Part shown: one piece after another, positions 25,288 to 35,226 of the stretch
Layout of the letters: every line of letters begins with the position of its first letter
Numbering within the stretch: the first letter of the stretch is position 1
Source of the DNA: Campylobacter sp. TTU_617
Lineage (GTDB): Bacteria; Campylobacterota; Campylobacteria; Campylobacterales; Campylobacteraceae
DNA: 54,628 nucleotides
NCBI RefSeq assembly: GCF_016599045.1
Contig: NZ_JAENKV010000010.1
Span: 1-54,628, forward strand
Direction: 5' to 3'
Made by a program: the position numbers and the translations under genes
Notes under the pieces: generated by a model
Database searches by the model: none
What the model saw: only the letters and a program-made list of their open reading frames with translations
What the model was told of the DNA's origin: nothing

Positions 25288-28110
25288 ATGAATGATATGA
25301 TAAAAATCATAGGCGCAAAAGAAAATAATCTTAAAAATATCAATCTTGAAATTCCAAAAAATAAACTTATAGTATTCACAGGTCTTTCAGGCTCAGGTAA
25401 ATCTACTCTTGCCTTTGGCACTCTTTATGCTGAAGGCCAACGTCGTTATATAGAAAGCTTAAGTGCTTATGCGAGACAATTTTTAGATAAAGTAGGCAAA
25501 CCTGATGTAGATAAAATTGAAGGATTAACTCCAGCCATTGCAATTGATCAAAAAACAACTTCAAAAAATCCACGCTCTACAGTTGGAACAATTACTGAAA
25601 TTTATGATTATTTAAGACTTTTATATGCAAGAATTGGGGTGCAACATTGTCATCAATGTGGTAAAAAAATCACTTCAATGAATACAGAAGATATAGTGTC
25701 AGAAATTTTAAAATTTCCTAAAGGAGCAAAAATTATTCTTTATGCTCCTTTAATCAGAGAAAAAAAAGGCACTTATGCAGATTTACTTGAAAATCTACGC
25801 AATAAAGGTTATATAAGAGCACAAATTGATGGAGTTTTAGTGCGTTTAGATGAAGATATTGAACTTTCTAAAACAAAAAAACATACCATTAAACTCGTAA
25901 TTGATAGATTAGAAATTCAAGAAGATTTACTCTCACGTCTTGCAAGCGATATTGAAAAAGGACTTGAAGAAAGCTTTGGAGAAATAGAATTAGAAGTATT
26001 AAATAATGAAGAATTAGGCTTAAATAAACATTATCATTATAGTATTCACTCTGCTTGTTTTGATTGTAAAATTTCTTTTATGCCACTTGAGCCTTTAAGT
26101 TTTTCTTTTAATTCTCCAAAAGGAGCTTGCGAATCTTGTGATGGTTTAGGAATTCGTTACACTCTAGATATGAAAAAAATCATTGATGAAAATTTAAGTA
26201 TCGAAAATGGTGCTATTAAAACAATGTATGGTTTTAATAAAAGCTATTATTATAAATTTTTAATTGCTTTTTGTGAGCAAAATGAAATTTCTATTAAAAC
26301 TCCTTTTGCTGAACTCAATGAAGAACAAAAACGTCTTGTATTATATGGCAATGCAAAAACTATAAATTTTACTTGGAAAAGAAATCATTTAAAACGAACT
26401 TTTGAAGGTGTAATCAAAATAGCTTATGATATATTAAAAGATGAAAAAGACTTAAATGAATATATGAGTGAAAAAATTTGCAAAGATTGCAATGCTCATC
26501 GTTTAAAGCCAGAAAGCTTAGCTGTAAAAGTAGCCAACAAAGGCTTAGGGGAAATTTTAGATATGAGTATAGAAAATTCAAGTGCTTTTTTTTCACAAGA
26601 AAGTAATTTTGATTATTTAAATGCACAACAAAAACTCATAGCAAAACCTATACTTAAAGAAATAAATGAAAGATTATTTTTTCTTTTTGATGTAGGACTT
26701 GGATATCTTTCTTTAGGACGTGATGCTAGAACAATCAGTGGTGGAGAAGCCCAAAGAATACGTATTGCATCTCAAATTGGAAGTGGTTTAAGTGGAGTAA
26801 TGTATGTTTTAGATGAGCCAAGCATTGGACTTCATGAAAGAGATACAGCAAAGCTCATTAAAACTTTAAGAAATTTACAACAAAAAGGTAATACGCTTAT
26901 TGTGGTAGAACATGATAAAATGACAATTGAAGAAGCTGATTTTATTGTTGATATTGGTCCAAAAGCTGGAAAATTTGGCGGAGAAGTTGTTTTTAGTGGA
27001 ACTTATAAAGAACTTCTAAAAAGCAAAAGTGAAACTGCTCTTTATATGAACAAAAAAAAACAAATTTCTTGGCAAAAAAATAGAAAACAAAAAAATTATC
27101 TTGAATTAAAAAATGTAAATATTAACAATATATCAAATTTAAATGCCAAATTTCCTTTACAAAATCTTGTAGCTATTACAGGTGTTTCAGGAAGTGGAAA
27201 AAGCTCTTTAATACTACAAACTTTACTTCCATTTGCACAAGAATCTCTAAATCACGCTAAAAAGGTAAAAAAATTAGGTGGAGTTGAAATAGAAGGATTA
27301 GAACAACTTGATAAAGTTATTTATCTTGATCAAAGTCCTATTGGACGCACCCCAAGGTCTAATCCTGCCACTTATACAGGAGTTATGGATGAAATTCGCA
27401 ATCTTTTTGCTGCTACTAAAGAAGCTAAAGCAAGAGGCTATAAAGCGGGACGCTTTTCTTTTAATGTAAAAGGGGGAAGATGTGAAAAATGTAGCGGGGA
27501 TGGAGAAATTAAAATAGAAATGCACTTTTTACCTGATGTTATGGTTATTTGTGATACCTGCGGAGGCAAGCGCTATAATGATGCTACTTTAGAAATCAAA
27601 TATAAAGATAAAAATATTTCAGATATCTTAAAAATGAGTGTTTTAGAAGCGTATGATTTTTTTAGTTCTGTACCAAAGATTCGTCAAAAACTTGAAACTT
27701 TAGTAAAAGTAGGACTAGATTATCTTACCTTAGGGCAAAATGCTACAACTCTAAGCGGAGGAGAAGCTCAAAGAATCAAACTTGCCAAAGAATTAAGTAG
27801 AAGTGATACCGGTAAAACTCTTTATATCCTAGATGAACCTACTACAGGACTTCATTTTGAAGATGTTAATAAACTTATTTCTGTTTTGCAACATTTAGTG
27901 GATTTAAAAAATTCAGTTTTTGTAATCGAACACAATTTAGATGTAATTAAAAATGCTGATTATATCATAGATATGGGACCAGAAGGCGGGATTAAAGGAG
28001 GTAAAATTATAGCAAGTGGTAATGTAGAAAAAGTAGCAAAAGAATATAAAAAAACAGGTTCTTATACAGGATATTATTTAAATTTAGAACTTAAAAGCGA
28101 TAAAAATTAA
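25288..28110 (+). CDS. uvrA: Excinuclease ABC subunit A
   Basis: This is a 940-residue damage-recognition ATPase of nucleotide excision repair, with two ABC modules. Walker A motifs are GLSGSGKSTLAF (near 33) and GVSGSGKSSLIL (near 632); signature motifs are ISGGEAQRIRIA (near 486) and LSGGEAQRIKLA (near 825). Zinc-binding pairs include CESCDGLG and CEKCSGDGE...CDTCGGKRY. Length is normal. It dimerises and loads UvrB at lesions. It is followed by a small membrane protein gene 26 bp on. Confidence 0.98.
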   Translation: MNDMIKIIGAKENNLKNINLEIPKNKLIVFTGLSGSGKSTLAFGTLYAEGQRRYIESLSAYARQFLDKVGKPDVDKIEGLTPAIAIDQKTTSKNPRSTVGTITEIYDYLRLLYARIGVQHCHQCGKKITSMNTEDIVSEILKFPKGAKIILYAPLIREKKGTYADLLENLRNKGYIRAQIDGVLVRLDEDIELSKTKKHTIKLVIDRLEIQEDLLSRLASDIEKGLEESFGEIELEVLNNEELGLNKHYHYSIHSACFDCKISFMPLEPLSFSFNSPKGACESCDGLGIRYTLDMKKIIDENLSIENGAIKTMYGFNKSYYYKFLIAFCEQNEISIKTPFAELNEEQKRLVLYGNAKTINFTWKRNHLKRTFEGVIKIAYDILKDEKDLNEYMSEKICKDCNAHRLKPESLAVKVANKGLGEILDMSIENSSAFFSQESNFDYLNAQQKLIAKPILKEINERLFFLFDVGLGYLSLGRDARTISGGEAQRIRIASQIGSGLSGVMYVLDEPSIGLHERDTAKLIKTLRNLQQKGNTLIVVEHDKMTIEEADFIVDIGPKAGKFGGEVVFSGTYKELLKSKSETALYMNKKKQISWQKNRKQKNYLELKNVNINNISNLNAKFPLQNLVAITGVSGSGKSSLILQTLLPFAQESLNHAKKVKKLGGVEIEGLEQLDKVIYLDQSPIGRTPRSNPATYTGVMDEIRNLFAATKEAKARGYKAGRFSFNVKGGRCEKCSGDGEIKIEMHFLPDVMVICDTCGGKRYNDATLEIKYKDKNISDILKMSVLEAYDFFSSVPKIRQKLETLVKVGLDYLTLGQNATTLSGGEAQRIKLAKELSRSDTGKTLYILDEPTTGLHFEDVNKLISVLQHLVDLKNSVFVIEHNLDVIKNADYIIDMGPEGGIKGGKIIASGNVEKVAKEYKKTGSYTGYYLNLELKSDKN

Positions 28111-28136
28111 TTTAAAATAATTAATTAGGCCTTTGA

Positions 28137-28568
28137 ATGTTTGAAACTCTTAGTTATCCTATGCTTTTTTTAGCAAGCTTTCTCTCAAGCACGCTTCTTC
28201 CACTTGCAAGCGAAGCTTTTGTGCTTGCTTTTATTAAATTTAATTTTAATCCTTATTCAGTACTTTTTATAGCTACTTTAGGAAATACTTTAGGGAGTTT
28301 GAGTACTTATACTCTTGCTTTTTTAGGAAAACAAAAAATTTTAGAAAAATATTTTTCAAATTCTTTAAAAAAATTAGAAAAATTAAGTATTAATTTTAAT
28401 CGCTTTGGGGCAATATTCTCTTTTTTAAGTTTTTTACCCATAGTAGGAGATATCTTTGTTTTAGGGTTAGGATTTGCTAAATACCCTCTTATAAGAGCTA
28501 TTATTTTTATCACTCTTGGAAAATTAAGTCGTTATATTTTTATAATTTTTATAGCAAATTCCTTTTAA
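28137..28568 (+). CDS. YqaA/DedA-like small membrane protein
   Basis: This is a 143-residue protein with about four hydrophobic segments and the YqaA pattern: FLSSTLLPLASEAFVLAF near 16-33, TLGNTLGSLSTYTLAFLGK near 46-64, a basic loop, then PIVGDIFVLGLGFAKYP near 103-119. The SNARE-associated/DedA superfamily supports membrane lipid or ion homeostasis, but the role of this one is unknown. It follows uvrA and overlaps the 3' end of the convergent nucleoside hydrolase gene by 45 bp. Confidence 0.78.
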   Translation: MFETLSYPMLFLASFLSSTLLPLASEAFVLAFIKFNFNPYSVLFIATLGNTLGSLSTYTLAFLGKQKILEKYFSNSLKKLEKLSINFNRFGAIFSFLSFLPIVGDIFVLGLGFAKYPLIRAIIFITLGKLSRYIFIIFIANSF

Positions 28569-29534
28569 TAATCTTGTCTTAATAAGCTCTAAAAGTTTAG
28601 AATTATCTATATTTTTTAAAACTTTTACCGGCTTTTTTTCTTTTAAATTTAAACCTAAACTTAATTTTGGCTCTTTCTCAACACGATAAGCTAAACCTCT
28701 AATTAAAGAACTATCACAAACTACATCTACAAAATACTCATTAAATTCTGCAATATTTTCATCAAGCATATAAGCTACACTTAAAGCATCATGGATCCAA
28801 GTTCCTTTAGTTCCTCTTGTGCGACTAGCATAGTAAGTCCAAGCCCTTAAAGTTTGAATTAAATAATTACAGAGTTCATTTTTATTTTCTAATTCATCTA
28901 AATCTTTATGAGTTAATAAAGTTTGCATAGTAGCATTATAAGGAGCTAAAACAACTTTTGCCTTTGAATTTAATACTATATTAGCTGCTTCTGGATCAAA
29001 ACCAAAATTTGTATCTTTAATATATGAGGGCATATCAAAACTACCACCCATAATATGAATTTCTTTTACATTTTTATCAAAATTTTTAAAAAGTCTCATA
29101 GCAATAGCTATATTTGTAAGAGGACCTATAGCACAAATTGAAATTTTTTTAGGATTTTGCATTATAAGTTCGCCCATTTTCAAAGGAGCATTAGGTATTA
29201 TATTTTTTATTATTTTAGGTTTTTTTATCGTATCCCAAAGAAATTTTAAATTTTGCTTTTTAACACTATTATCAAGCCTATTGCGCCAAGGTTTCATAGG
29301 TTCTTTTAAGGCAGAATCAGCTCCTAAATACACAGGAATATTTAAATTCCAAAGCTTTAAAAAATGCTTTGCTACGCTATAAGCTACAATATTAGATACA
29401 TTACCACTTACTGTACTTATCATTTCAAGTTTAATTTCTTTAGAAGCTAAAATTAAAGCAAGGGCTAAACCATCATCAGTATTAGCTCCTGCTATACCAT
29501 TACCTATATCAGTATCCAAAATCAAACGGATCAT
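28524..29534 (-). CDS. Inosine-uridine preferring nucleoside hydrolase family
   Basis: This 336-residue enzyme should split ribonucleosides into base and ribose. The N-terminal Ca-binding motif reads LDTDIGNGIAGANTDDGLAL, longer than the usual DTDxGxDDAxAL but keeping the three Asp. Other landmarks: AIGPLTNIAIAM (near 136), HIMGGSF (near 160), FGFDPEAANIVL (near 177, for the usual NxxxDPEA), and the late TWIHDALSVAYM with the conserved HD. Its ATG overlaps the stop of the upstream MFS gene by 4 bp, suggesting a transport-plus-salvage pair. Confidence 0.85.
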   Translation of the reverse strand: MIRLILDTDIGNGIAGANTDDGLALALILASKEIKLEMISTVSGNVSNIVAYSVAKHFLKLWNLNIPVYLGADSALKEPMKPWRNRLDNSVKKQNLKFLWDTIKKPKIIKNIIPNAPLKMGELIMQNPKKISICAIGPLTNIAIAMRLFKNFDKNVKEIHIMGGSFDMPSYIKDTNFGFDPEAANIVLNSKAKVVLAPYNATMQTLLTHKDLDELENKNELCNYLIQTLRAWTYYASRTRGTKGTWIHDALSVAYMLDENIAEFNEYFVDVVCDSSLIRGLAYRVEKEPKLSLGLNLKEKKPVKVLKNIDNSKLLELIKTRLLKGICYKNYKNITT

Positions 29535-30892
29535 ATAGCATCTTTAATTAAATTTAAATCTCTTCCTCTTGTTTCTGGTGCAAAAAAGGTAGTAACAAAC
29601 CCTATACCAGCAGTTACAACAAAATAAATTGCTATAGGAATCCAAGTTCCATAATAAGCAAGCAAAAAAGAAGCTATCATAGGTGCACTTCCGCCTGAAA
29701 GAATAGAGCCTAATTCTTTTGCAAAAGCCATTTTAGTATAACGGTTTTTAACTCCAAACATTTCAACACCCCACGCTGCTTGAACCCCAAAAATTCCTAA
29801 AGATGCTAAAGACATCCCTACGATAATGGTTAAAATTACTATAAGTTCATCTTTGCTATCTAATAACATAAAAGCAGGAAAAGCATATAGCATTAAAAGA
29901 AAACAAAAAGTTCTATAAGTTATTTTTCTTCCAAATTTATCACTTAAATAACCTGCTAAAGGAATTATCAAAAATCCAAATAAAGAGGCACTTAAAACTG
30001 CTGTTGTAGCTACTGATTTGTCTAAAAGCAAAATCTTAGTAACATAACCTACTATAAAACCTTGTGCTAAATAAGATGGTCCGTTTTCTCCTATTCTTAA
30101 ACCAACCATAATCCAAAATGCTTTACTTTTTTGCCAAAAAGTTCTTGTATCCTCTTCTAATTCTTTCACATTTTGCGCCCTAATTTTTAACATCTCCTCT
30201 TTTTGTTTTGCAAAAACAGGACTTTCTTTAATAAAAATGCGTAAATAAAGAGCAAATAAAACAATCAAAAAACTTCCAATAAAAGGAATTCTCCAACCCC
30301 ATTCCTTGAAAGATTCATCATCAATTTGCACTACTAAAAGCCATACAAAAGAAGCAAGTAAAGTTCCACTATTAGAGCCTAATGCTATAACAGAAGAAAC
30401 AAGTCCTCTTCTTTTGCTAGGAGCATATTCTCCAAGCATAATAGTTCCACCTGAAAGCTCTGCCCCTGCTCCTAAACCTTGCATAAATCTTAAAATAACT
30501 AAACAAATTGGCGCCAAAATTCCTATAATAGCATAACTTGGAATAAAACCTATAAGTGTTGTAGAAATTCCCATCAAAGCAATAGTTATCATCATAATAT
30601 TTTTTCTTCCGTACTTATCACCTAAATATCCAAAAAATAAAGCTCCTATAGGTCTCGCAATAAAACCTATACCATAAGTAACAAAAGAAAGCAAAAGAGC
30701 TATTACTGGAGTTTGTTCCGGAAAGAACACTTCTGAAAAAATAGTTGCTGCAGCCAAACCATAAAGCGCAAAATCAGCATATTCTAAAGCTGTTCCAAGC
30801 CAACAAGAAAATATAGCTTTTTTAAAAGCTTTTTTTCCATCAGGAGTATTAAAATTTTGATCTGCAATACTACAAGCTTGTTTATTTGACAT
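29531..30892 (-). CDS. MFS transporter, metabolite:H+ symporter type (Cj0339-like)
   Basis: This is a 453-residue permease with twelve membrane segments. The loop 2-3 motif GYLGDKYGRKN (near 90) and its repeat GYLSDKFGRKI (near 307) are present; the family is MHS (ProP/ShiA-like). I chose the ATG at 30892 because AAGGAAAA precedes it; the frame runs 28 codons further up without a good site. It overlaps the nucleoside hydrolase gene, so a nucleoside is a reasonable guess, but the MHS family mostly moves organic acids and zwitterions. Confidence 0.85.
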   Translation of the reverse strand: MSNKQACSIADQNFNTPDGKKAFKKAIFSCWLGTALEYADFALYGLAAATIFSEVFFPEQTPVIALLLSFVTYGIGFIARPIGALFFGYLGDKYGRKNIMMITIALMGISTTLIGFIPSYAIIGILAPICLVILRFMQGLGAGAELSGGTIMLGEYAPSKRRGLVSSVIALGSNSGTLLASFVWLLVVQIDDESFKEWGWRIPFIGSFLIVLFALYLRIFIKESPVFAKQKEEMLKIRAQNVKELEEDTRTFWQKSKAFWIMVGLRIGENGPSYLAQGFIVGYVTKILLLDKSVATTAVLSASLFGFLIIPLAGYLSDKFGRKITYRTFCFLLMLYAFPAFMLLDSKDELIVILTIIVGMSLASLGIFGVQAAWGVEMFGVKNRYTKMAFAKELGSILSGGSAPMIASFLLAYYGTWIPIAIYFVVTAGIGFVTTFFAPETRGRDLNLIKDAI

Positions 30893-30994
30893 ATTTTTCC
30901 TTAAAATATAAATTAAAAGATGAAAAAATATACTAATTTTGCTTAAATACCTATTATCAACTTTTAATTTCAACATTTTTCCTAATTTTTAAGT

Positions 30995-31000
30995 TAAAAT
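30995..31000 (+). promoter_or_regulatory. -10 box for polA-motAB
   Basis: GTTAAAAT (gnTAnaaT) ends at 31000, 45 bases before the polA ATG. Confidence 0.45.
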
Positions 31001-31045
31001 TTGAAATAATTAAAAAAATAAATTTCTTAATTAAAGATTTACTCT

Positions 31046-33685
31046 ATGAAAACTTTAACTATAATTGATACATTTGGATTTTTCTTTAGACTTTTTTATG
31101 CACTTAAAGGGCTTAAAAACTCTAAAGGTGCCCCTAGTGGTATGATTTCAGGCTTTGCTAATTTTATTTATAATTTAAAAGATGAATATAAAAGTGATTA
31201 TATTTTATTTGCACTTGATTGTAAAGGTAAAACTTTTAGAAGTGAAATTGATCCAAATTACAAAATCAACCGTACCTCACCACCTGAAGAATTATTAGCA
31301 CAAATTCCAATTTGTATCGAAATGATTGAAAAAATGGGTTTTATGAGCTATTCTAAAGAAGGTTATGAAGCAGATGATATTATAGCTTCTGTTGTTAAAA
31401 AATGTGAAGATAAAGATATTTTTGTACGCATTATTACTCAAGATAAGGATCTTTATCAACTTATAAAAAATGGAAAAGTTAGTATTTATAGTCCTATTTC
31501 TAAAAATGATTATAATGAAGAAGCTTGCATGGAAAAATATGGTGTAAAACCTTCACAAATTAGAGATTTTTTAGCTCTTTGTGGAGATAGCTCTGATAAT
31601 ATTCCAGGAGTTAAGGGTATAGGTGCTAAAGGAGCCAAAACTCTACTTGAACAATTTGATAATATAGAAAACATTTATGAAAATCTTATGTTGGTACGTA
31701 ATGAAAGAAGTCGCACTCTTCTTTTAGAAGGAAAAGAAAATGCTTTTTTAAGTAAAAAGCTTGCTAGTTTAAAAAATGATATTGAAATTCCAAATTTATT
31801 AGAAAAATCTGTTTTTAATCAAGAAGAACCTTTACTAAAAATTACAAATATTTTAGAAGAATACGAACTTAATTCTTTGATTAAAAAAATGCAACTAAAT
31901 CCAAAAAATCAAAATAAAATTTTAAATTTCAAAACGACTTTAATTTTAGATGAAAATCAACTTTTTAATATTTTAGAAAATTTAGATAAAGAAAGTATTA
32001 TTGCTTTCGATACAGAAACAACCGGTCTTGATACAAAAAAAGCTAAAATAGTTGGATTTAGCTTTTGTTATAATGAAAATGAAGCCTTTTATGTTCCTTT
32101 AAATCATAATTATTTGGGAGTAAAAGAACAAATTCCACTTCAAAGCGCAAAAAAAGCTATAGAAATTATTTACAAACATACTATCATAGGACATAATCTT
32201 AAATATGATTTTAAAATCATACAAAATAATTTTGATTTAAATCCTCCTCAAAAATATGCTGATACTATGATATTAGCTTGGCTTTTTAATCCTAGCTTAA
32301 GAGTAAATATGGATGATTTAGCTTTAAGGCTTTTTGATTATAAGACCTTACATTTTGAAGATATAGTAAAAAAAGGGGAAAATTTTGCGAGTATAGAACT
32401 TGATAAAGCTTGTAAATATGCAGCAGAAGATGCTTATATCACTTTAAAATTTTATCTTTATTTTTTAAAAAATTTAGAACCAAAATTATTAGAACTTGCC
32501 TATAAAAACGAATTTGATTTTATAAAAGTTATTATAATGATGGAAGAAAATGGTATAAAGCTTAATATATTAGAGCTTGAAAATTTAATGCAACAATTTA
32601 GCAAAGAAATAAAAAAAATAAGCGAAGAAATTTATACTTTATGTCAAGATCGTTTTAATCTTAATTCCCCTAAACAAATAGCAGAAGTTTTATTTAACAA
32701 ACTCAATCTTAATACTAAGAAAAAAAGCAAAACAGGATATTCTACCGATGAAAAAGTTTTAAAAGAACTTATTGATGAACATCCTGCAATAGAAAAGATT
32801 TTATCTTATAGAGAACTTGCCAAACTTTATTCAACCTACTGCGAGCCTCTTTTAAAATTAGCACAAAAAGATGAAAATTCAAGAATTTATTCAAGTTTTT
32901 TGCAAACAGGAACTGCAACAGGACGCCTTTCTTCTAAAGATCCAAATTTGCAAAATATTCCAGCACATGGACAATATGCTAAAGATTATAAATCTTGTTT
33001 TATTGCACAAGATGGTTTTAGTTTTATCTCTTTAGATTATTCTCAAATAGAACTTAGAATGCTTGCACATTTTAGTAAAGATCAAAAACTTTTAGAAGCA
33101 TTTTCAAATGATGAAGATATCCATTCAAAAACAGCTATTATGATATTTGGTGAAAGCAATTATAAAACAAGAAGTATAGCAAAAAGTATTAATTTTGGAC
33201 TTATTTATGGCATGGGTTATAAAACTTTAAGTGCTAATTTAAAAATTGAAACAAAACTTGCTAAATCTTATATAGAAAAGTATTTTGAAAATTTTACAAG
33301 CATTAAAGAATATTTTGAACAAGTTAAAAATGAAGTTAAAAAAAATGGTTTTATTACCACACTCTTAGGTCGTAAAAGATTTTTTAATTTCGAAAATGCT
33401 AAAGCTGTGCAAATAGCAATGTATGAAAGAGAAAGTATAAATTCTATTTTACAAGGATCAGCAGCTGATATTATTAAACTTGCTATGATAAAAATTGCCT
33501 CAGACTTAGATGAAAATAAAAAACTCATTTTACAAATTCATGATGAACTTATTTTTGAAGTGAAAGATGAATTGTGTGAAAATTTTGTAAAAAAAGCTAC
33601 TGATATTATGGAAAATATTGTAAAATTAAATGTAAAATTAAAAACTTCATCAAGTATTGCCAAAAATTGGGGAGAACTTAAATAA
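31046..33685 (+). CDS. polA: DNA polymerase I
   Basis: This is an 879-residue polymerase with three domains. The 5'-3' exonuclease (1-290) has FALDCKGKTFR and YEADDIIA. A 3'-5' proofreading domain (about 300-480) keeps FDTETTGLDTKKAKIVG. The polymerase domain (about 490-879) has TGRLSSKDPNLQNIP (near 630), LDYSQIELRMLAHFS (motif A), RSIAKSINFGLIYGMGYKTL (motif B) and QIHDELIFEV (motif C). It serves repair and Okazaki-fragment processing. motA follows after 12 bp. Confidence 0.98.
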   Translation: MKTLTIIDTFGFFFRLFYALKGLKNSKGAPSGMISGFANFIYNLKDEYKSDYILFALDCKGKTFRSEIDPNYKINRTSPPEELLAQIPICIEMIEKMGFMSYSKEGYEADDIIASVVKKCEDKDIFVRIITQDKDLYQLIKNGKVSIYSPISKNDYNEEACMEKYGVKPSQIRDFLALCGDSSDNIPGVKGIGAKGAKTLLEQFDNIENIYENLMLVRNERSRTLLLEGKENAFLSKKLASLKNDIEIPNLLEKSVFNQEEPLLKITNILEEYELNSLIKKMQLNPKNQNKILNFKTTLILDENQLFNILENLDKESIIAFDTETTGLDTKKAKIVGFSFCYNENEAFYVPLNHNYLGVKEQIPLQSAKKAIEIIYKHTIIGHNLKYDFKIIQNNFDLNPPQKYADTMILAWLFNPSLRVNMDDLALRLFDYKTLHFEDIVKKGENFASIELDKACKYAAEDAYITLKFYLYFLKNLEPKLLELAYKNEFDFIKVIIMMEENGIKLNILELENLMQQFSKEIKKISEEIYTLCQDRFNLNSPKQIAEVLFNKLNLNTKKKSKTGYSTDEKVLKELIDEHPAIEKILSYRELAKLYSTYCEPLLKLAQKDENSRIYSSFLQTGTATGRLSSKDPNLQNIPAHGQYAKDYKSCFIAQDGFSFISLDYSQIELRMLAHFSKDQKLLEAFSNDEDIHSKTAIMIFGESNYKTRSIAKSINFGLIYGMGYKTLSANLKIETKLAKSYIEKYFENFTSIKEYFEQVKNEVKKNGFITTLLGRKRFFNFENAKAVQIAMYERESINSILQGSAADIIKLAMIKIASDLDENKKLILQIHDELIFEVKDELCENFVKKATDIMENIVKLNVKLKTSSSIAKNWGELK

Positions 33686-33697
33686 GGAGAATTGCTA

Positions 33698-34474
33698 ATG
33701 GATCTTTCAACCATACTTGGAATGGTACTTGCTATAACAAGTATTTCTGTTGGTGACATACTAGAAGGGGGAAACCCTTTACATGTTATTCACCTTTCTT
33801 CATTTCTTATCGTGATGCCAACTGCTGCATTTTGTGCAATGACTTCTACTCACAAAAAAATAGTTAAGGCTGCTTATAAAGAATTAAAAGTAGTTTTTAA
33901 AGGTTCAGGGGTTAATCTTTCAGAAAGAATCGCTCAACTTATAGAATTTGCTATTATAGCAAGAAGAGATGGTCTTTTGGCTTTAGAGTCAAAAACCAAT
34001 GAAATTGAAAATGAATTTTTAAAAAATGCTATGATGATGCTAGTAGATGGAAAAAGTTTTGAAGAAATAAAAGAAAGTATGGAAATTCAAACCGAACAAC
34101 TTGAAGAACATTATAAAGAATGTGCAGAATACTGGATAGTATTTGGAGAAACTTGTCCAACTATGGGATTAGTTGGAGCAGTATTTGGACTTATATTGGC
34201 ACTTAAACTTCTTGATGATCCTCAAGCAATGGCTGCTGGTATTTCAGGAGCTTTTACCGCAACAGTTACAGGAATTTTTGGAGCATATGCTCTTTTTGCT
34301 CCTTGGGGTAGAAAAATGAAAGCTAACGGTATGGATTTGGTTAAAGAACAAATTGTAATCACTGAAGCTATTAAAGGTATAGCAGAAGGGGCTAATCCTA
34401 GAGATTTAGAAGCTAAACTCTTTAATTTTCTAAGTCACGATGATCCTAAAATTTCACAATTTGACAAAGGTTAA
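33698..34474 (+). CDS. motA: Flagellar motor stator protein MotA
   Basis: This is a 258-residue inner-membrane protein with four segments that forms the proton channel of the stator with MotB. FCAMTSTHKKIVKAAYKELK and the cytoplasmic loop with ERIAQLIEFAIIARRDGLLALE are canonical; the latter region carries the charges that engage FliG. TM3 has CPTMGLVGAVFGLILAL near 150. The start is the ATG at 33698 after AAGGAGA (33684-33690); a TTG two codons earlier is in frame. motB begins 2 bp after the stop. Confidence 0.97.
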   Translation: MDLSTILGMVLAITSISVGDILEGGNPLHVIHLSSFLIVMPTAAFCAMTSTHKKIVKAAYKELKVVFKGSGVNLSERIAQLIEFAIIARRDGLLALESKTNEIENEFLKNAMMMLVDGKSFEEIKESMEIQTEQLEEHYKECAEYWIVFGETCPTMGLVGAVFGLILALKLLDDPQAMAAGISGAFTATVTGIFGAYALFAPWGRKMKANGMDLVKEQIVITEAIKGIAEGANPRDLEAKLFNFLSHDDPKISQFDKG

Positions 34475-34476
34475 AA

Positions 34477-35208
34477 ATGGCAAAAAAACATAAATGCCCA
34501 GAATGTCCAGCAGGTGAAAAATGGGCTGTTCCTTATGCTGATTTTTTAAGTTTACTTTTAGCACTTTTTATAGCTTTATGGGCAATTTCAAAATCAAATC
34601 CAGCAAAAGTTGAGGCTTTAAAAACAGAATTTATCAAAATTTTTGATTATACTACAACTCAAACCATACAAGAAGAAAGCAAAAATCAAGAAAAATATAA
34701 AGGAGCAGCAAAAATAGAAAGTGATGAAATAGAAGCTTTAAAACAAAGAATAACAACTCAACAAGATACCATTAAAAAACTTCAAGCTGCTTTAGATCAA
34801 TCAAATAATGAAGTCGCCTTAAATCTTCCTTCTAAAATCTTATTTCAAAGAGGGAGTGCTGAAATTGTATCTGCTGATATAAAAGATTATTTAAAACGTA
34901 TGGCACAACTCGCTCTTAATTTACCTCCTCAAACGAAAATTGAAATTAGAGGCTATACAGATAATAGTGATACCATATTAAGAAGTTTTGATTTAGGTTA
35001 CGAAAGGGCCCAAAGTGTCTTAAAATATTTTATTGATGGTGGAGTTAATATAAAAAATTTAAGTGTAAAAAGCTATGGCTTTAATGAACCTTTACAAAAT
35101 AATCCTACTACTTTAAATAATAATAGAGTTGAAATTTATTTTAAAGTTGATAGCGATAATGAAGCTGCGCAAAAATCTATACTTGAACTTATTCATAGAC
35201 CAAATTAA
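34477..35208 (+). CDS. motB: Flagellar motor stator protein MotB
   Basis: This is a 243-residue protein with one membrane helix (about 23-43) and a C-terminal OmpA-like peptidoglycan-binding domain. The proton-carrying Asp lies in VPYADFLSLLLALFIALWA (near residue 22). The OmpA part has IEIRGYTDNSD and YERAQSVLKYFIDGGV. A Glu/Gln-rich coiled linker (about 65-105) joins them. An N-terminal CPECPAGE is usual in epsilonproteobacteria. The final codons lie in a hairpin shared with flhB. Confidence 0.97.
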   Translation: MAKKHKCPECPAGEKWAVPYADFLSLLLALFIALWAISKSNPAKVEALKTEFIKIFDYTTTQTIQEESKNQEKYKGAAKIESDEIEALKQRITTQQDTIKKLQAALDQSNNEVALNLPSKILFQRGSAEIVSADIKDYLKRMAQLALNLPPQTKIEIRGYTDNSDTILRSFDLGYERAQSVLKYFIDGGVNIKNLSVKSYGFNEPLQNNPTTLNNNRVEIYFKVDSDNEAAQKSILELIHRPN

Positions 35209-35226
35209 TTTTTAGAATTAATTTGG
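35200..35226. terminator. Shared hairpin over the convergent motB/flhB stops
   Basis: CCAAATTAATT (35200-35210) pairs perfectly with AATTAATTTGG (35216-35226) over TTTAG. The two stop codons overlap inside it, so the last codons of both genes encode the stem. The AT-rich stem is weak and U-tails are poor. Confidence 0.5.

Noticed and set aside
27052-27061. Poly-A run in uvrA as a phase-variation tract
   Set aside because: Runs of A occur throughout this AT-rich genome and the frame is intact; only the G tract at 90-98 is of the known contingency type.
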